DNA of 64,000 nt from Pigmentiphaga kullae (GCF_004216695.1 NZ_SGXC01000001.1:992001-1056000), one strand, 5' to 3'. Positions 1 through 8,571 are shown, counted from the first letter of the stretch. The notes: a model not told the origin generated them from the sequence alone. Numbers and translations are program-made.

Positions 1-326
1 GCGTCGTCCAGGCCCAGCCGTGCGGCCACGCCGGGACGGAAGCTCTCGATCACGATGTCGCAGCCGGCAGCGATGCGGCGCGCGGTCCGGGGTCCGTCCG
101 GATGTTTCAGATCGAGCGCGATGCTGCGCTTGCCCAGGTTGACCGTGATGGAGGCCGGCGTGTGTCCGCGATGCTGGTTGCGCCCTGACCGTATCCAGTC
201 GCCCTCGAAGGGTTCGACCTTCACCACGTCGGCGCCTTGCGCGGCCAGCAGCATGGTGCAGTAGGGGCCGGCCACGCCCTGGCTCAGGTCGAAGACCCGC
301 AGCCCTTGCAGGGGAAGCGGCGTCAC
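1..326 (-). CDS. CaiB/BaiF family III CoA-transferase, N-terminal part (cut by window edge)
   Basis: About 108 N-terminal residues of a formyl-CoA-transferase-like protein; the rest lies left of base 1. The start is GTG at 326, giving V-T-P-L-P-L-Q-G-L-R-V-F-D, followed by the family patterns GPYCTMLLAAQGADVVKVEP and, later, LDLKHPDG and ESFRPGV. The family moves CoA between carboxylic acids without a covalent oxalate-type intermediate. The GTG overlaps the stop of the hydrolase before it (GTGA), so the two are probably translationally coupled as the last members of the minus-strand operon that begins at 3365. The substrate cannot be told. The family call is firm. Confidence 0.88.
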   Translation of the reverse strand, partial: MTPLPLQGLRVFDLSQGVAGPYCTMLLAAQGADVVKVEPFEGDWIRSGRNQHRGHTPASITVNLGKRSIALDLKHPDGPRTARRIAAGCDIVIESFRPGVAARLGLDD

Positions 327-1027
327 GGCGCGGCTCCGTCCGCGATCCACGCGGCAAGAACCGCGGCCAGCGCGGCGGGCTGCTCCAGCGGCAGCAGGTG
401 GCCGGCGGCCGCCACCGTCTCCAGCCGGCTGCCCGGCACGTCGGCCGCCAGCCGCTTCAGGTTCTCCGGCGCCACGACCCGGTCGTGGGTGGTGGTGACC
501 AGCAGGGTCGGATGGCGGCCATCCAGCAGCCCGGTGCGATCCGGCCTGGCGATGCAGGCCAGGCAATGCGCGATGTAGCGTTGCACGCCGTAGGCCTGCA
601 CGATGGCCCGGCGCCGCGAAATCAACTCGGGACGCGCCAGGCTGCCGGGGTGGAACGGCGCGGTGGACGCGGTGGCCGTCTCCAGGTAGCCGCCCTGGCG
701 GGCGCCGGCGATGGCTTCCTGCCGCTTGGCGGCCTGGGCGGGCGTATCGGCCGCCGGACCCGAGCAGATCAGCGCGATGCCCTGGATCCGTTCGGGCGCC
801 CGGTCCAGCACCGCCATCGCGACGTAGCCGCCGAACGAGAAGCCGCCCAGCCAGAAGTGCGGCGGTGCCTCGCGTAGCACGTGGTCTGCCAGTTCCTCCA
901 CCGTCTCCAGGGCGGGCAGGTCCGGGCAATGGGCGCGCACGGCGTCCGGCAGGGCCGCCTTCACGTCGTCGAACACGGCCGCCGTATTGTTCAGTCCCGG
1001 CAGCAGGACCAGGTCGGCCGGCGTCAT
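323..1027 (-). CDS. alpha/beta hydrolase
   Basis: A 234-residue alpha/beta-hydrolase-fold protein. The nucleophile elbow is GFSFGG with Ser64, an oxyanion-type LPG follows the first strand, the likely acid is the Asp in TTTHDRVV, and the catalytic His is in AAAGHLLPLEQP near the C-terminus. No signal peptide is seen, so it should be cytosolic. Its ATG overlaps the stop of the carotenoid-oxygenase gene (ATGA), and its stop overlaps the GTG of the CoA-transferase. It probably hydrolyses an ester or thioester intermediate of the same pathway, which is inferred from context only. Confidence 0.88.
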   Translation of the reverse strand: MTPADLVLLPGLNNTAAVFDDVKAALPDAVRAHCPDLPALETVEELADHVLREAPPHFWLGGFSFGGYVAMAVLDRAPERIQGIALICSGPAADTPAQAAKRQEAIAGARQGGYLETATASTAPFHPGSLARPELISRRRAIVQAYGVQRYIAHCLACIARPDRTGLLDGRHPTLLVTTTHDRVVAPENLKRLAADVPGSRLETVAAAGHLLPLEQPAALAAVLAAWIADGAAP

Positions 1028-2532
1028 GCCCAGGCCGCCGGATCGCGGTGTTCGCCGGGAATGCGGTCGCCTTCCACCCAGCAGGCGTGGGTGCCGACGG
1101 GGATGCGTTCCGGCAGCACGATGGTGGCCAGCGGCCCGCGCGAGATGTCGCGGGCGTCCAGCACCAGGCATTCGGAGCGGTCCTGGTTCATGTCGGTGAC
1201 GAAGACGGTGACGTAGCCGTCGTCCTCGTCGCGCGCGCCCAGGCGCCGCGCCACCTGGGGTTCGCTGCCGTAGCGGCCGGGGCCATACTCGTAGCGCTGC
1301 ACGGCGCCGCTGTGCAGGTCGAAGCGTTTCAGGCCGCGGAACAGCCACTCGCCCGGCTGGTAGAGCACGTTGTAGCTGTAGCGGTAGGGCCGGCCCACGT
1401 AGTCGTTGCTGACGACCGGGAACTCGGTGATCTCGTCGTCCAGGTATTGTTCGGTGGTCGCGCCGGTGCGCAGGTTGAAGCGCCAGCGGTGCATCATGGT
1501 CGGGTTGTTGTGCTTGTCCAGCCGCGCCTTGATCCGGGCGTAGATGTCCTTGCCGTCGGCCGCGCCCACCGGGTGCAGCTTGGGCTCGGGCATGATGCAG
1601 CCGTCCATCACGATCTCGTCGCCGTCCTCGTAGCAGTTGGCCAGGTGCAGGATGTGGCAGGCCTTGGCCTCGAACCACCGCACCTGCGAGCCGTCTCCAT
1701 GGCGCGGGATCACGCCGAAGCGGGCGGGCATCTCGGGATGGAAGGTCATCTTGTGCTGCCCGCGCTTGAGCAGTTCGGGATCGAAGAAATGCGGCGTGTC
1801 GTGCAGGATGGAATAGTTCCTGGTGATGCCCAGGTCATGCGGCCAGCGGGCGCCCGGCAGTTCCACCGGCACGTAGTGCACCAGCCGGTTGTTCCGGTCG
1901 ATGACGCCGTAGTGCATGTACGGCCAGTGCTCGGGATAGTTGAAGAACATCATCTCTCCCGTTTCCGGATCGACCTTGTAGTGCGAGCTGATGCCGTCCG
2001 GGATCTTGCGCGCCCAGTTGGTGTCCGGGCCCAGCGTGTCCAGCGTGATGGGATCCAGGCGCCAGGGTTCGCTGCCCTGCGACATGGTGGCCAGCAGCAG
2101 CCCCGCGTGGCAGATGATGTCGGTGCCGGCGTTGTCCTTCATCGCCCCCATGGCGCCGGACCCGCGGCGGGACGCCTTTTCGGGCTCCAGCAGGCCCGCC
2201 CACAGCGAGCGACGGGCGGCCTGCTCGGCCAGGAAGCCCGTGGTCTGCACGAAGCGGTTGCGGTAGGTGGCGCGGCCGTCGTGGAAATGCACCGCGTGCA
2301 GCATGCCGTCGCCGTCGAAGGGGTGGAACATGCCCAGCGGCTGGTGGATCTGGTTGTGCGTGTTGCGGATGAAGATGCCGTCCAGGTCGCGCGGGATCTC
2401 GCCGATGACCCGGAGGCTGTCGGTGTCGGCGATGTACTCGTTGAACATGGGCCGGAACGGGCCGTTCAGGAACGGATGGTCGGTGGGCTGCAGCGTGGAC
2501 ATCACGCCGCTGGGCAGGGTCTGGATGGTCAT
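1024..2532 (-). CDS. carotenoid oxygenase family protein (carotenoid/stilbene cleavage dioxygenase-like)
   Basis: A 502-residue non-heme iron dioxygenase of the RPE65/CCD family, the usual length for these seven-bladed propellers. The four iron-binding histidines are recognisable: His184 in SSHYKVDPETGE, His232 in WPHDLGIT, His296 in ILHLANCYEDGDE and His482 in GTHACWVEGDR. The N-terminal signature FDGDGMLHAVHF is also present. The family cleaves C=C bonds in carotenoids, apocarotenoids or lignin-type stilbenes. With no carotenoid genes nearby and two hydrolases plus a CoA-transferase in the operon, cleavage of an imported stilbene, phenylpropanoid or terpenoid is more likely than pigment metabolism (inference). 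No clear Shine-Dalgarno precedes 2532; an ATG eleven codons in is an alternative start. Confidence 0.9.
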   Translation of the reverse strand: MTIQTLPSGVMSTLQPTDHPFLNGPFRPMFNEYIADTDSLRVIGEIPRDLDGIFIRNTHNQIHQPLGMFHPFDGDGMLHAVHFHDGRATYRNRFVQTTGFLAEQAARRSLWAGLLEPEKASRRGSGAMGAMKDNAGTDIICHAGLLLATMSQGSEPWRLDPITLDTLGPDTNWARKIPDGISSHYKVDPETGEMMFFNYPEHWPYMHYGVIDRNNRLVHYVPVELPGARWPHDLGITRNYSILHDTPHFFDPELLKRGQHKMTFHPEMPARFGVIPRHGDGSQVRWFEAKACHILHLANCYEDGDEIVMDGCIMPEPKLHPVGAADGKDIYARIKARLDKHNNPTMMHRWRFNLRTGATTEQYLDDEITEFPVVSNDYVGRPYRYSYNVLYQPGEWLFRGLKRFDLHSGAVQRYEYGPGRYGSEPQVARRLGARDEDDGYVTVFVTDMNQDRSECLVLDARDISRGPLATIVLPERIPVGTHACWVEGDRIPGEHRDPAAWA

Positions 2533-2561
2533 GGCGGGAATCGGTCGCGAAGGGGGAGCGT

Positions 2562-3365
2562 TCAGGCGGCGGCGCGCCGGGGCAGGCCGGCCAGGAAGGA
2601 CAGCAGCGCGGCGTTGAAGGCCTCGGGCTGCTCGGCGAAGGAATAGTGGCCGGCGCCCTCGATGCAGACGAAGCGGGCATCGGGGATGACGGCGGTAAGC
2701 TCGCGCATGCCGTCGGGCCGGCCGACCTTGTCCTGAGCGCCGGCGATCAGCAGCGCGGGCACGCTGACTTCCCGCATCGTCTGCAGGCCGTCGTAGTTCA
2801 CGATGGCTTCGATGGCCGCGCAGAAGGTGTCGGCCGACATCGACAGGGCGACCTCGCGCACCTGGTCCACCAGCGGCCCGGCCGAACCGGGCGCGAACAT
2901 CGAGCGCACCACGGACTCGGCGGCGGTGCGGAAGGGCACGCCGCGCTTGAGAGGGTCGATGCGTTCCTTCAGGAAAGTCACCTTGTCCTCGGCCGACTTG
3001 CGGGCGAAGGAGCCCAGCGTGGCCGAGATCACCAGCCCGTGCACGCGGTCGCCGGCCAGGCGCGTGACCAGCGGCGCGGTGATGCCGCCCATGCTGTGTC
3101 CCATGACGACGTTGCGCCGGCTGCCGGTGTGCTCGATCAGCCGGGCCGCGGCCTCGGCCAGGTGCTCGATCGACAGCCCGTTCGCGGGCAGGGGGCTCAG
3201 GCCGTAGCCGGGCGCGTCCCAGGCGACGACGCGGTAGCCAGCCTGCACCAGCGTGGCGGTCAGGGATCGGAAATAGTCCTTGGAGCCGTAGGCGCCGTGC
3301 AGCAGGAACACGGTGGTGTCGGCGTCGCCGCTGACGGCGTGATCGGGTAGGCGGGGTCTGTTCAT
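2562..3365 (-). CDS. alpha/beta hydrolase
   Basis: A 267-residue alpha/beta hydrolase and the first gene of the minus-strand operon. It has the oxyanion motif LLHGAYGSKDYF, the nucleophile motif GHSMGG (Ser91), an acid in AGAQDKVGRPD and the catalytic His in EGAGHYSFAEQPE. The sequence resembles meta-cleavage-product hydrolases and haloperoxidase-like esterases, but nothing fixes the substrate. It lies 29 bases upstream of the carotenoid-oxygenase gene. An inverted repeat directly before its start codon (3365-3399) may be the operator. Confidence 0.88.
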   Translation of the reverse strand: MNRPRLPDHAVSGDADTTVFLLHGAYGSKDYFRSLTATLVQAGYRVVAWDAPGYGLSPLPANGLSIEHLAEAAARLIEHTGSRRNVVMGHSMGGITAPLVTRLAGDRVHGLVISATLGSFARKSAEDKVTFLKERIDPLKRGVPFRTAAESVVRSMFAPGSAGPLVDQVREVALSMSADTFCAAIEAIVNYDGLQTMREVSVPALLIAGAQDKVGRPDGMRELTAVIPDARFVCIEGAGHYSFAEQPEAFNAALLSFLAGLPRRAAA

Positions 3366-3399
3366 CGAAGCGCTCGTTGGGGAAATCGGTACGCTTCGA
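3365..3399. promoter_or_regulatory. inverted repeat upstream of hydrolase operon
   Basis: TCGAAGCG at 3365-3372 is repeated inverted as CGCTTCGA at 3392-3399, giving perfect 8-base arms with 19 bases between. It lies against the hydrolase start codon and downstream of the IclR gene. It could bind a dimer at two half-sites about 2.6 turns apart. A chance match is possible. Confidence 0.35.
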
Positions 3400-3473
3400 A
3401 CTCTAGGCAGCGGCGGGGACGGGGGAAACGCCCGCGGCGGGCGCGTTCCGCAATCCGGATCGGGCGGCTCGGC

Positions 3474-4313
3474 CTACCCGCGCTCGGGCCCCGCCGCGCG
3501 CATGGCCTGGCCGATGACTGCCACCGTTTCCACCAGGCGCGGCCCCAGCACCTGGACCAGGCGCACTTCGGACAACTGGATGGAAGGGCCCACGCAGGCG
3601 AAGGAGAAAACGCCGCTCTGGCCCAGCACCATCGGCACGCCCACGCCGCTGATCAGTCCGCCCCGGCCGCGCTGGGACACCACGAAGCCGCGCTCGCGGT
3701 AATCCTTGTGGGCCCGCTCGACCACGCCGCGTATGTCTTCCCAGTCGTCGGGATGCGCGTCGCGCAGCGCCTGCAGCATGTGCACGCGCTCGGGCACGGG
3801 GGCGGCCACCAGATAGGCCAGCCCGATGGACGTGCGCTCGATGGGGACCACCGAGCCGGAGTCGGTATTGATCGTCAGCGCATTGCGCGGCGGATGGATC
3901 ACTTCCAGGAAGACCAGGCCCGTGCGGTCGCGCGCGCCCAGGATCACCGCGATGTCCAGTTCGTCCGCCAGGCGCTGCATGTGGGGACGGGCCGTGCGCA
4001 GCAGACCGATGTGGCGTTGTACGCTGGCGCCCAGCCCCAGTACCCGGGCACCCATGGAATATTTGCGGCTCTGCTCGTCCAGGCGCAGGTAGCCCAGCGA
4101 CGCCAGCGTGCCGGTAATGCGCGAGACCGTGGTCTTGGGCAGGCCGGTGATGGCCACCAGTTCCTGATTGCCCAGAGGGTGGCCGACCTCGAAGGCGGCC
4201 AGGATTTCGAGCCCCTTGGCCAGCGAGGTCATGAAGTCGCCGCGCCTGCCGTCGGCGCCGGCCTGTCGGGTCTTGCCGGGAGAGGATGTCCGCATATCGG
4301 GAATGATGGCCAT
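3474..4313 (-). CDS. IclR family transcriptional regulator
   Basis: A 279-residue IclR-type regulator. The winged HTH falls at about residues 35-90 (GNQELVAITGLPKTTVSRI, then LASLGYL), followed by the GAF-like effector domain containing RDRTGLVFLEVIHPP and a GLAYL helix. The ATG at 4313 is chosen because GGAG stands about seven bases before it; a reading frame continues upstream to 4409 without such a site. It is divergent from the Bug receptor at 4492 and lies upstream of the carotenoid-oxygenase operon on the same strand, so it may control either. The effector is unknown. Confidence 0.92.
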   Translation of the reverse strand: MAIIPDMRTSSPGKTRQAGADGRRGDFMTSLAKGLEILAAFEVGHPLGNQELVAITGLPKTTVSRITGTLASLGYLRLDEQSRKYSMGARVLGLGASVQRHIGLLRTARPHMQRLADELDIAVILGARDRTGLVFLEVIHPPRNALTINTDSGSVVPIERTSIGLAYLVAAPVPERVHMLQALRDAHPDDWEDIRGVVERAHKDYRERGFVVSQRGRGGLISGVGVPMVLGQSGVFSFACVGPSIQLSEVRLVQVLGPRLVETVAVIGQAMRAAGPERG

Positions 4314-4491
4314 GAAGGCTCCGGCTACACAACGCGCAACCGTGCCCGGTCCGCGCATGGAATCATGCCAGATCCGCATGCCGGAACGGCACCGGGTAGC
4401 TGTCGTCAACCGGCCGCCTCGTCACCAAGAATCCCGGTCCATGGACGCGAAGCCGGCAACGAAGCCGGACGCGAAGGAAGGAGACGCACAA

Positions 4492-5454
4492 ATGATACGC
4501 ACAGCCATGCTCGTGGCCGCGCTTGCCCTGGCCGCCGCCGGCCCGGCAAGGGCGGACTGGCCCACCCGGCCGATCACCATCGTCGTGCCCTATGCGCCGG
4601 GCGGGCTGACCGACGCCGTGGCGCGGGCCGTCGCCGAAGGCGCCGCGCGCGAACTCGGCCAGCCGGTGGTGGTCGAGAACAAGCCCGGCGCAGGCGGCAA
4701 GATAGGCATGGACCAACTGCGGAGGGCGCCCAAGGATGGCTACACCATAGGACTGGCCGTGCCGGCCACCATGGTGACCCTGCCGCTGACCGATCCCGGC
4801 TATGGCATCGAGCCGCTGAAAGAGTTCGCCCCCATCACCATCGCCGTCGACACCTTCATGGTGCTGGTCGCCAGCAAGAAGGTCCTGCCGTCGGGCGGCC
4901 TGAAGGAGTTCATCGCCCTGGCCAAGAGCCGGCCGGGTCAGTTGAACTACGGCACGCCGGGCGCCGGCACCAGCTTCCACTTCAACAACGTCTATTTCGC
5001 CAATCTGGCCGGCATCCAGACCGTGCACGTGCCCTACAAGGGGGAAAGCGGCGCGTTGGCCGACCTGGCGGGCGGGCAGATCGACTACATGCTGGCCGGC
5101 CAGGGTGCCAAGACCTTCGTTGACACGGGGAAGGTGCGCGCGCTGGCGGTCGCGGCCAAGAAGCGGGTCGAGGCCTATCCCGACGTGCCCACCTTCAAGG
5201 AGGCGGGCATGGATTTCACCACCGACGGCTGGGTGGGCTTCATCGCCCCGGCGGGCATACCCCCGGCGGTGCTGGAGCGGTTGAACGCCGCCCTGGTCAA
5301 GACCATCCAGTCGCCGTCCGTGCGGGCTGCCTTCGCTTCCATGGGCTACGAGCCGGTGGGCAGCACGCCCGCGTACTTCCGCAACGTGGTGCAGGAAGCA
5401 TCCAAGCGCTATGGCGCGATGATAGAAAGCGGGCAGGTGAAGCTGGCGCAGTGA
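4492..5454 (+). CDS. Bug/TTT family periplasmic solute-binding receptor
   Basis: A 320-residue tripartite tricarboxylate transporter substrate-binding protein. It starts with a Sec signal peptide (MIRTAMLVAALALAAAGPARA, cut before DWPTRP), then the family hallmark PITIVVPYAPGGLTD. Later come KPGAGGKIG, NYGTPGAGTS and VPYKGESGALADLAGGQIDYM. These proteins clamp small carboxylates in the periplasm. No TctA or TctB membrane gene is nearby. The ATG at 4492 follows the strong site AAGGAAGGAG; an in-frame ATG at 4441 is less likely. It diverges from the IclR gene. Confidence 0.93.
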   Translation: MIRTAMLVAALALAAAGPARADWPTRPITIVVPYAPGGLTDAVARAVAEGAARELGQPVVVENKPGAGGKIGMDQLRRAPKDGYTIGLAVPATMVTLPLTDPGYGIEPLKEFAPITIAVDTFMVLVASKKVLPSGGLKEFIALAKSRPGQLNYGTPGAGTSFHFNNVYFANLAGIQTVHVPYKGESGALADLAGGQIDYMLAGQGAKTFVDTGKVRALAVAAKKRVEAYPDVPTFKEAGMDFTTDGWVGFIAPAGIPPAVLERLNAALVKTIQSPSVRAAFASMGYEPVGSTPAYFRNVVQEASKRYGAMIESGQVKLAQ

Positions 5455-5479
5455 CGGCGGCGGGCGCCCCGCCTGTCCG

Positions 5480-6616
5480 TCACCCCCGCTGGAAGCCCTC
5501 GAACCCGTGCAGCGCCTCGTCGATGGCCGTCTTCCACGCCGGCCGCCTGGCGGCGATCCAGGTCCATTTCTGTATCAGCAGGCGGCCAGCCTGGCGATCC
5601 ATCTTCAGGTCCAGCGCGGCCACGACCTGGTCGCCCACCAGTACCGGCAGCGCGAAATATCCCAGCACGCGCTTCTCGGGCGGCACGTAGGCCTCGAAGC
5701 GATGTTCGTAGCCGAAAAAGGCGTGCAGCCGCTTGCGCTGGATGACCAGGGGATCGAACGGCGACAGGATGTGCGTGGCGGTGGCGGGTGACGCCGGCGC
5801 GTCCAGCGCGGCTGGTTCGATCCAGTGCTGGGTCTTGGCCTGCCCGGCGATGTGCACGGGCACCAGTCCCTTTTTCTTCACCCGGGATTCGATCAGCGCG
5901 CGCACCGCGGGCTTGGCGGCGGCATCGCCATAGCAGATCGAATCCAGCCCGACCACGCCTTGCGAGCGCAGCGCGCGCCGCAACAGGTATTCGGCGTATT
6001 TCGCCTCGGCCACCGGCCGGGGGCGGCGCGCCCAGCCGAAGTGGCGCCTGGACAGGTCGTAGGTCTTGAGCATGCCCGTGCGCTTGCTGACCGTCAGGTC
6101 GCCCACGAAGAACCCCAGCCGCAGCGCGCGCTTGGAGGGCTTGCGGCTGCCCCAGGGGTGGGTCTTCTCGACCAGGGCTTCGTCGATGTCGCGGATGGAC
6201 AGGGCGCCTTCGTCGCGGATGCGCCGCAGCAGCGCCGCGTAGTCGGCCTCCTCCACGCCGGAGATCCAGGGGCCGGGCCGGGCGCGGCGCGCGTCCATGG
6301 CGGCGACGAACTGGCGGTAGTCGGCCGTGGGCACGTAGGCCAGCGCATGGGTCCAGTATTCGAACACGCTCTTGTCCGCCGACTGCGCCTGCTCGAGGTC
6401 GGCGCGGCGATAGCCGGGAATGCGGGAATACAGGATGTGATGGTGGCAGCGTTCGATCACGTTGATGGTGTCGATCTGCACGTAGCCCAGATGTTCGATG
6501 GCGCGGCCCACCGCCCCGGGGCCCGCGCCGAAGGGCGCGGGCGTATCCAGCCGCTGCGCGCGCAGCCAGATCGCGCGGGCCCGCGCGGCGGGCAATTCGA
6601 AGGAAACAGGGGCCAT
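5480..6616 (-). CDS. YcaQ-like winged-helix DNA glycosylase family protein
   Basis: A 378-residue member of the HTH_42/YcaQ (AlkX) family, characterised elsewhere as DNA glycosylases that unhook interstrand crosslinks. Visible features are AIEHLGYVQIDTINVIERCHHH near the N-terminus, RIPGYR, the YWTHALAYVP block and, late, SPFDPLVIQRKRLHAFFGYEHRFEAYVP. The catalytic QxD motif of the family matches the Q-I-D in GYVQIDTI. Start ATG at 6616 (M-A-P-V-S-F) has a G-rich run upstream. It lies 19 bases after the class II aldolase gene, with which it may be co-transcribed although no shared function is evident. Confidence 0.88.
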   Translation of the reverse strand: MAPVSFELPAARARAIWLRAQRLDTPAPFGAGPGAVGRAIEHLGYVQIDTINVIERCHHHILYSRIPGYRRADLEQAQSADKSVFEYWTHALAYVPTADYRQFVAAMDARRARPGPWISGVEEADYAALLRRIRDEGALSIRDIDEALVEKTHPWGSRKPSKRALRLGFFVGDLTVSKRTGMLKTYDLSRRHFGWARRPRPVAEAKYAEYLLRRALRSQGVVGLDSICYGDAAAKPAVRALIESRVKKKGLVPVHIAGQAKTQHWIEPAALDAPASPATATHILSPFDPLVIQRKRLHAFFGYEHRFEAYVPPEKRVLGYFALPVLVGDQVVAALDLKMDRQAGRLLIQKWTWIAARRPAWKTAIDEALHGFEGFQRG

Positions 6617-6635
6617 GCTCAGGCCCCCCGCGTTG

Positions 6636-7415
6636 TCAGAACGGATGCAGGATCCGGTCCGCCCGCCGGGCATAGTAGGCAAAGGTCGCTTCGTGGCGGC
6701 GCGCCGTACTGGTCCATCTCTGGGCTTCCTCTCCGAGTTCGGGCTGTATGGGCTGGATCTCGCCCGCGGCCATGGCCAGCAGTTGCAGGCGCGCCGCGCG
6801 TTCGAACATGACGCCCAGCACGCAGGCTTCCTCGACCGTGGCGCCGGTCACGACCAGGCCATGGTGGGCGAGCAGGACCGCCTTCTTGTCGCCCAGCGCG
6901 GCCGAGATGATCTCGCCTTCCTCGTTGCCCACCGGAATGCCGGGCCACTTCTTCAGGAACGCGCACTGGTCGTACAGCACGCAGGTATCCATGTGCGATA
7001 CCGCCAGCGGCACTTCCAGCATGGCCAGCGCCGAGACGTGCGGGGCGTGGGAGTGAACGATACACCGGATGTCGGGCCGTGTCCGGTACAGCCAGGAGTG
7101 GAAGCGGTTCGCCGGGTTGGGCATGCCGCCCCCTTCCAGCACGTTCAGGTCCTCGTCGACCAGCAGCAGGTTGTCGGGCTTGATCTCGTCGAAGCCCAGC
7201 CCCAGGCGCTGCGTCCAGTACGTGCCCTCGCGCTCGGCCCGCGCGGTGATCTGGCCCGACAGGCCGGAGTCGTGGCCGAACGCGAACAGGATGCGGCAGG
7301 TCTGCGCCACGGCTTCGCGGATGGGGAGCTGCTGGGTGCGCAGGTGGGTTTCCATGTCGTCGAGCGCCGACTGGACGATCTCGGTCTTGCCGAGCTGCAT
7401 GGTGTTCATTGCCAT
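6636..7415 (-). CDS. class II aldolase/adducin family protein
   Basis: A 259-residue protein of the fuculose-phosphate-aldolase/ribulose-phosphate-epimerase superfamily. It has DSGLSGQITAR near residue 50, the zinc-site motif HSHAPHVSALAM around residue 125 and a third histidine in LLAHHGLVV around residue 183. The family makes or breaks C-C bonds in sugar phosphates or decarboxylates similar acids. AAGAGGA sits before the ATG. It is followed by ycaQ and preceded at 33 bases by a Bug receptor gene in the same direction, which suggests that an imported hydroxy acid is processed. Confidence 0.88.
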   Translation of the reverse strand: MAMNTMQLGKTEIVQSALDDMETHLRTQQLPIREAVAQTCRILFAFGHDSGLSGQITARAEREGTYWTQRLGLGFDEIKPDNLLLVDEDLNVLEGGGMPNPANRFHSWLYRTRPDIRCIVHSHAPHVSALAMLEVPLAVSHMDTCVLYDQCAFLKKWPGIPVGNEEGEIISAALGDKKAVLLAHHGLVVTGATVEEACVLGVMFERAARLQLLAMAAGEIQPIQPELGEEAQRWTSTARRHEATFAYYARRADRILHPF

Positions 7416-7447
7416 TGCGGGTTCCTCTTGCTGTATGGCGGATACGC

Positions 7448-8419
7448 TCAGTTCTTGACCAGCGTCGCCGTTTTCATGATCTGCGCCCAGCGGTCGTATT
7501 CCGCCGCGACGGCCTTGCGGAATTCATCCGGCGTCGAGCTGGCGGTGGCGGTGCCCTGTCCGGCCAGCAGGGCCTTGAGCTGGTCGTCCCTCAGCGCCCG
7601 CTGGATCGCCTGATTCAGGGTGTCGACGATGTCCCTGGGCAGGGCGGCCGGCCCGATCACGCCCGAGATCGAGCCGGAAACCAGGTCCGGATAGCCCAGC
7701 TCGGCGGTGGACGGCAGATCCGGCGCGCCGGGGATGCGCTCGGCATTGGCCAGCGCCAGCGCCCGCAGCTTACCGGACTTGACGAAGGGCATCACCACCG
7801 GGGTCGCCTCGAAGGTCAGGTTCACCTGATTGCCCACCACGCTGGTCACGGATTCCGCGCCGCTCTTGAACGGCACGTGCAGGAAGGTGACGCGGGTCGA
7901 GCCTTCCATGATCTTCATCCCCTGGTAGGGCGAACTGCCCACGCCGGCCGTGCCGAAGCTCAGGCTTTCCGGCTTCTCGCGCGCCAGGGCGACGAGGTCC
8001 GCCAGGGTCCTGGCGGGCACGGACGGATTGACCGCGATGACGTGGGGCGTGGAGGCGACGGAAGACACGTAGGTGAAGTCCCGGAAGCTGTCGAACGGCA
8101 CCTTCATGGTGTGCGGGTTGACGGCCACGACACCCATGGTGGTGAACATCAGCGTGTAGCCGTCCGGCTGCGCATGCCTGAGGTACTCGGCCGCGATGTT
8201 GCCGCCGGCGCCGGGCTTGTTCTCGATGATGACGGGTTGCCCGAGCTGCTGCGCGAGGGCCTTGCCCGTTGCCCGCGCAACCAGATCGGTGATGCCGCCG
8301 GCGCCGAACGGCACGACCAGCGTGACGGGCTTGGCGGGATAGGAAGCCGCGCCCGCCGCCGCGGCACAGCAAAAGGCGGCCAGGCCGACCAGGACCCGGT
8401 GAAGGCGATGCGTATCCAT
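7448..8419 (-). CDS. Bug/TTT family periplasmic solute-binding receptor
   Basis: A 323-residue Bug receptor with signal peptide (LVGLAAFCCAAAAGAASYPAK) and the hallmark PVTLVVPFGAGGITDLVAR, then NKPGAGGNIAAEYL and FGTAGVGSSPYQG. AAGGAGCAGCC precedes ATG 8419. The ORF also has an ATG five codons upstream without a comparable site. It is divergent from an XRE-cupin regulator, and the promoter region between them holds a perfect 15-base-arm palindrome (8443-8478). It leads a probable operon with the class II aldolase. Confidence 0.93.
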   Translation of the reverse strand: MDTHRLHRVLVGLAAFCCAAAAGAASYPAKPVTLVVPFGAGGITDLVARATGKALAQQLGQPVIIENKPGAGGNIAAEYLRHAQPDGYTLMFTTMGVVAVNPHTMKVPFDSFRDFTYVSSVASTPHVIAVNPSVPARTLADLVALAREKPESLSFGTAGVGSSPYQGMKIMEGSTRVTFLHVPFKSGAESVTSVVGNQVNLTFEATPVVMPFVKSGKLRALALANAERIPGAPDLPSTAELGYPDLVSGSISGVIGPAALPRDIVDTLNQAIQRALRDDQLKALLAGQGTATASSTPDEFRKAVAAEYDRWAQIMKTATLVKN

Positions 8420-8442
8420 GGCTGCTCCTTGCAAAATTTGCT

Positions 8443-8478
8443 GGAAACTTGAGTGTCTATAATGACACTCAAGTTTCC
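8443..8478. promoter_or_regulatory. perfect palindromic operator with TATAAT centre
   Basis: GGAAACTTGAGTGTC (8443-8457) and its exact reverse complement (8464-8478) flank the six bases TATAAT (8458-8463). It lies 24 bases from the Bug start codon (8419) and about 94 bases before the regulator start. A protein bound here would cover a consensus -10 hexamer, so repression of one or both divergent genes is the simplest reading. Confidence 0.8.
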
Positions 8479-8529
8479 TGAGCGCAAGATGCGGCTAGCG
8501 CGGTGCGGGTTTTTCTCGAGGCCTTCCCC

Positions 8530-8535
8530 TACAAT
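8530..8535 (+). promoter_or_regulatory. putative -10 box of XRE-cupin regulator
   Basis: TACAAT stands 37 bases before ATG 8572 and outside the palindrome. It would give a leader of about 30 bases and argues for 8572 rather than the upstream GTG 8503 as the start. No good -35 is visible. Confidence 0.3.
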
Positions 8536-8571
8536 GAAAACGTCATCTTTACGCGACAGAACGCCGCTTTC

